DNA of 7,630 nt, taken from positions 1 through 7,630 of the forward strand of contig JAFSFN010000038.1 of NCBI GenBank assembly GCA_017435185.1, in the 5' to 3' direction. Under the pieces are notes generated by a model that did not search any database, was not told the origin of the DNA, and saw only the letters and a list, made by a program, of their open reading frames with translations. Source of the stretch: Clostridia bacterium (lineage in GTDB: Bacteria; Bacillota; Clostridia; Christensenellales; CAG-138). Every line of letters begins with the position of its first letter. Position 1 is the first letter of the stretch. The position numbers and the translations under genes were made by a program. Of this stretch, positions 4,878 to 7,630 are shown in pieces.

Positions 4878-7496
4878 TTATTGGTGACGATGCTTTATAA
4901 GACCCAGTGCTTTGGATATTTCCATAACAACAAGCGGAACAAGAATAAGGCCGAGCCCTATGAGATACAGTTCCGCTGAAAGCATTATCAGGCCAAAAGC
5001 TGTTGACAGCGGAGTAAACATTACTGCTGCCATAAGAAAAACAGCAACAAGCGCCGCAATATTGAGCTTTATGTTTGAGAAAACACCTATTTTGAAAAGC
5101 GAATGTTCCGAGCGCATATTAAATGATTGCACGATCTGTGAAAGTGCCAACACCATGAACGCCAAAGTCTGTCCGCCTGCAAGCTGTCCCGTGACATTCT
5201 CGCCGATACGGAATGCAATAAGAGCAAGCGCCGCAAACATACAGCCTTGCAAGCCAATCCTTATGCCAAAACCATTTGCAAACAGTCCCTCGTCTTTTGG
5301 CTTAGGCGGTTTATCCATAACATCGCTTTCTACAGGTTCCATACCGAGTGCAATTGCCGGCAGACTGTCGGTAATAAGATTTATCCACAAAAGCTGCATG
5401 GACAAGAACGGAGACTTATGCCACAAAATCATCGACGCGAACACAGATATAACTTCGCCTATGTTAGTTCCGAGCAGAAAGCCTACAACTTTCTTTATGT
5501 TGGCATATATACCCCTACCCTCACGTACAGCGTCAACAATTGTCGCAAAGTTATCATCTGTAAGCGTCATATCCGCCGCACCCTTTGCCACATCAGTACC
5601 CGTTATACCCATTGCACAGCCTATATCAGCGGCTTTAAGCGCAGGCGCATCATTAACGCCGTCACCCGTCATGGAAACCACCTTGCCTTTTCTCTGCCAT
5701 GCCTTGACTATGCGTATTTTATTCTCAGGCGAAACACGTGCATATACCGATATCTTTTCGACCATATTGTCAAGTTCACTGTCTGTCATTGCGTCAAGTT
5801 CTGCTCCTGTTATGGCCAAATCGCCCTCAAGCAGTATTCCCAGCTCTCTTGCAATAGCCGAAGCTGTCACAACATGGTCACCGGTTATCATAACAGGCTT
5901 TATTCCTGCTCTGCGACACAATGCGACAGCATCCTTTGCTTCCTTTCTCGGCGGGTCTATCATGCCAACAAGGCCCATGAATGTGAGGCCGCTTTCCATT
6001 TCTTCCGAAGTAAGCACTTCCGGTATGTTTTCTGTTTCTTTATATGCAATTGCCAAAACACGAAGTGCGTTTTTGCTCATGTCATCGTTTATTCTTCTGG
6101 CTTTTTCTATGTCGCCATTTATGCAGAGCTTTGACATAACATCAAAGGCGCCCTTAACAATGACGACATTTTTACCGTCTATTTTATTGACGACCGTCAT
6201 GAGCTTGCGGTCGGAATCAAAGGGTATCTCGCCCTTTCTCGGATTTTCTTTATTAAGTTCTTCTTTGAGCAAGCCGTTTTTATGCGCCGCCAAAACTATT
6301 GCCGTTTCGGTAGGGTCGCCGATATGCTGTTCTTTGCCGTCATGAAATACTACCGAACCATCACAACAGAGCGTACCGTATTTAAGCAGTTTTTTAACGT
6401 TTTCGGAATTGCATACGCTTATATCTTCGACCGTTTCCATTCCGTCAACATACGCTTTTACAAGCGTCATGCGGTTCTGCGTAAGTGTTCCTGTTTTGTC
6501 GGAACAAATTATTGATGCGCTGCCCAATGTTTCAACGGCAGGCAAGCGGCGTATTATTGCATTTTTCTTGACCATACGCTGTACGCCTATTGAAAGCACA
6601 ATAGTAACTATTGCAGGAAGTCCCTCGGGGATGGCTGAAACCGCAAGCGAAACAGCCGTCATGAATATTTCTATAACAGGTATACCGTTTGCTATACCTA
6701 CAACGAATATTATTGCACATGCCGCAAGCGCAACTATGCCGAGATATTTGCCAAGCTGTGCCAGTTTTTTCTGCAACGGGGTCTGTCCTTCATCCTCATT
6801 GTCAAGCAGATTTGCTATTTTCCCCATTTCGGTATCCATGCCTGTTGCCGTGACTATCGCAAGCGCAGTGCCATAGGTTATGCTGCAGCCCGAAAAAACC
6901 ATATTTGCTCTGTCGCCCAAAGGTGCATCAGCTTTGACAGTCGCTTCTGCATCTTTTTCAGACGGTACAGACTCGCCCGTAAGTGCTGACTCCTCACTCT
7001 TGAGGCTGACGCTGTGTATAAGTCGTGCATCAGCAGGCACAAAATCACCTGCTTCAAGGCGTATTATATCGCCAGGCACAAGTTCCGAAGCATCTATCAC
7101 TTTTTCTTCGCCATCACGAATAACCCTTGCATGAGGCGCAGACATATTTTTGAGCGCATCAAGTGCCTTTTCGGCCTTGCTCTCCTGCATAACACCCATT
7201 ACTGCATTTATTATTACTATCAAAAGTATGAGTACAGGCTCAAAAAATTCTTTTGTGTCACCCTCTACACAGGCTATTACAAATGAAATTACCGCAGCCG
7301 CAATAAGTATCAGTATCATCGCATCTTTGAACTGATCCGCAAAACGCTGCAACGTGGTTTTCTTTTTCTTTTCTCTGAGCTTATTCTCGCCAAAACGACT
7401 TCTGCGTTCGCCGATTATATTTGCTGAAAGTCCTTTTGAAACATCGGACTCAAGGTCTTTAACAACCTTTTCTTTGCTTTCACTGTGAAAAACCAC
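4878..7496 (-). CDS. P2A-type Ca2+-transporting P-type ATPase
   Basis: This 872-aa membrane pump uses ATP to export Ca2+ or a similar divalent cation. Conserved parts in order are: cation ATPase N-domain (1-75), TGES actuator loop (173-176), DKTGTLT with the phosphorylated Asp333 (333-339), KGA of the nucleotide domain (448-450), DPPR (514-517) and GDGVND (611-616). About ten membrane segments are expected; hydrophobic stretches lie near 58-77, 85-103, 248-270, 275-305, 665-690, 698-718, 745-765, 776-793, 812-830 and 838-860. Ion ligands match SERCA: Glu291 in PEGLP, Asn678 and Glu681 in M5, and Asn706, Thr709 and Asp710 in M6. The M8 position equivalent to SERCA Glu908 is Gln787, so site I may be altered, as in PMR1/SPCA pumps. 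GTG 7496 is the start, 7 bases after GGAGG (7504-7508). It heads a three-gene unit. Confidence 0.96.
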   Translation of the reverse strand: MVFHSESKEKVVKDLESDVSKGLSANIIGERRSRFGENKLREKKKKTTLQRFADQFKDAMILILIAAAVISFVIACVEGDTKEFFEPVLILLIVIINAVMGVMQESKAEKALDALKNMSAPHARVIRDGEEKVIDASELVPGDIIRLEAGDFVPADARLIHSVSLKSEESALTGESVPSEKDAEATVKADAPLGDRANMVFSGCSITYGTALAIVTATGMDTEMGKIANLLDNEDEGQTPLQKKLAQLGKYLGIVALAACAIIFVVGIANGIPVIEIFMTAVSLAVSAIPEGLPAIVTIVLSIGVQRMVKKNAIIRRLPAVETLGSASIICSDKTGTLTQNRMTLVKAYVDGMETVEDISVCNSENVKKLLKYGTLCCDGSVVFHDGKEQHIGDPTETAIVLAAHKNGLLKEELNKENPRKGEIPFDSDRKLMTVVNKIDGKNVVIVKGAFDVMSKLCINGDIEKARRINDDMSKNALRVLAIAYKETENIPEVLTSEEMESGLTFMGLVGMIDPPRKEAKDAVALCRRAGIKPVMITGDHVVTASAIARELGILLEGDLAITGAELDAMTDSELDNMVEKISVYARVSPENKIRIVKAWQRKGKVVSMTGDGVNDAPALKAADIGCAMGITGTDVAKGAADMTLTDDNFATIVDAVREGRGIYANIKKVVGFLLGTNIGEVISVFASMILWHKSPFLSMQLLWINLITDSLPAIALGMEPVESDVMDKPPKPKDEGLFANGFGIRIGLQGCMFAALALIAFRIGENVTGQLAGGQTLAFMVLALSQIVQSFNMRSEHSLFKIGVFSNIKLNIAALVAVFLMAAVMFTPLSTAFGLIMLSAELYLIGLGLILVPLVVMEISKALGLIKHRHQ

Positions 7497-7503
7497 TTTT
7501 ATA

Positions 7504-7544
7504 CCTCCACAAAATAGATTTTTAAGCCTTGGTTTATTATACCA
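7504..7544 (-). promoter_or_regulatory. Promoter and ribosome binding site of the ATPase operon
   Basis: On the minus strand, TGGTATAAT (7544-7536) is a perfect -10 with the extended TGn motif. No good -35 is found at 16-18 bases, which is common for extended -10 promoters. Transcription would start near 7529. The leader carries GGAGG (7508-7504), 7 bases before the GTG start of the ATPase. It probably drives the ATPase, the methyltransferase-like gene and the beta-propeller gene together. Confidence 0.65.
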
Positions 7545-7630
7545 ATAATTTATAACAATAACGCATCACAAGCAATGGATTTTGCTTTTCAAAAGACATT
7601 TTTCACTATGTTTTTTCAATTTTAAGCACA
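7545..7630. other. AT-rich upstream region, no gene seen
   Basis: This end stretch is AT-rich and holds no supportable coding sequence. It contains a short hairpin, AAGCAA/TTGCTT (7571-7586 region), and a small CTTTTCAAAAG palindrome (7584-7594), both too short to assign. It is probably the upstream region of the ATPase promoter or the 3' flank of a gene beyond the window. Confidence 0.4.

Noticed and set aside
4912..6345. Long open frame of 477 codons on the plus strand, opposite the ATPase gene
   Set aside because: It is antisense to a clear, fully conserved P-type ATPase, shows Ser/Ile/Ala-rich low-complexity composition with no recognisable domain, and can be explained by the rarity of TTA, CTA and TCA codons in the ATPase gene.
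7571..7594. Short hairpin AAGCAA/TTGCTT with a nearby CTTTTCAAAAG palindrome as a terminator for an outside gene
   Set aside because: The stem is only 6 bp and A/T-rich, the following T run is interrupted, and no gene leading into it is visible in the window.

Overview
The window looks like chromosomal DNA from an anaerobic, low- to mid-GC Gram-positive bacterium, most likely of class Clostridia. This is inferred from the protein types (membrane-anchored sortase, P2A-type Ca2+ ATPase, short methyltransferase-type repair protein, HTH-Fic protein), the purine-rich GGAGG-type ribosome sites and TATAAT-like promoters. No rRNA, tRNA, CRISPR array, IS element, prophage gene or recognisable attachment site was seen. 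Noncoding stretches are all shorter than 300 bases.

Left end, plus strand (1-785): the window opens on the last 12 codons of one sortase gene, followed after 15 bases by a complete 235-aa class F-like sortase. The two C-termini are nearly identical in their alignable part, so this is a tandem sortase pair. The complete sortase converges on the DNA polymerase IV gene. A single hairpin with A and T tracts on its two sides lies across both stop codons and can terminate in both directions.

Rest of the window, all minus strand, read from right to left: (a) a three-gene unit starting at an extended -10 promoter near 7540, comprising a P-type Ca2+ ATPase, a short Cys-containing O6-alkylguanine methyltransferase-like protein (4-base gap) and a beta-propeller protein of the GINT1 N-terminal/GH43-like type (14-base overlap); (b) a monocistronic-looking HTH-Fic gene with its own good promoter, overlapped by three copies of a CGGAAYAAT element spaced 20 and 22 bases apart; (c) a two-gene unit of low-molecular-weight protein-tyrosine phosphatase and DNA polymerase IV joined by an ATGA start/stop overlap. 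A long imperfect hairpin with a competing alternative partner precedes (c).

Most genes are recognisable housekeeping or stress-related types. DNA damage handling is represented twice (translesion polymerase and alkyl-guanine repair), but in different transcription units, so I do not claim a joint pathway. The most interesting unexplained signals are the phased repeats over the Fic promoter, the alternative-pairing inverted repeats before the phosphatase gene, and the tandem sortases separated by one in-frame stop with no visible ribosome site. I did not find clear evidence for a wholly new defence or mobile system.
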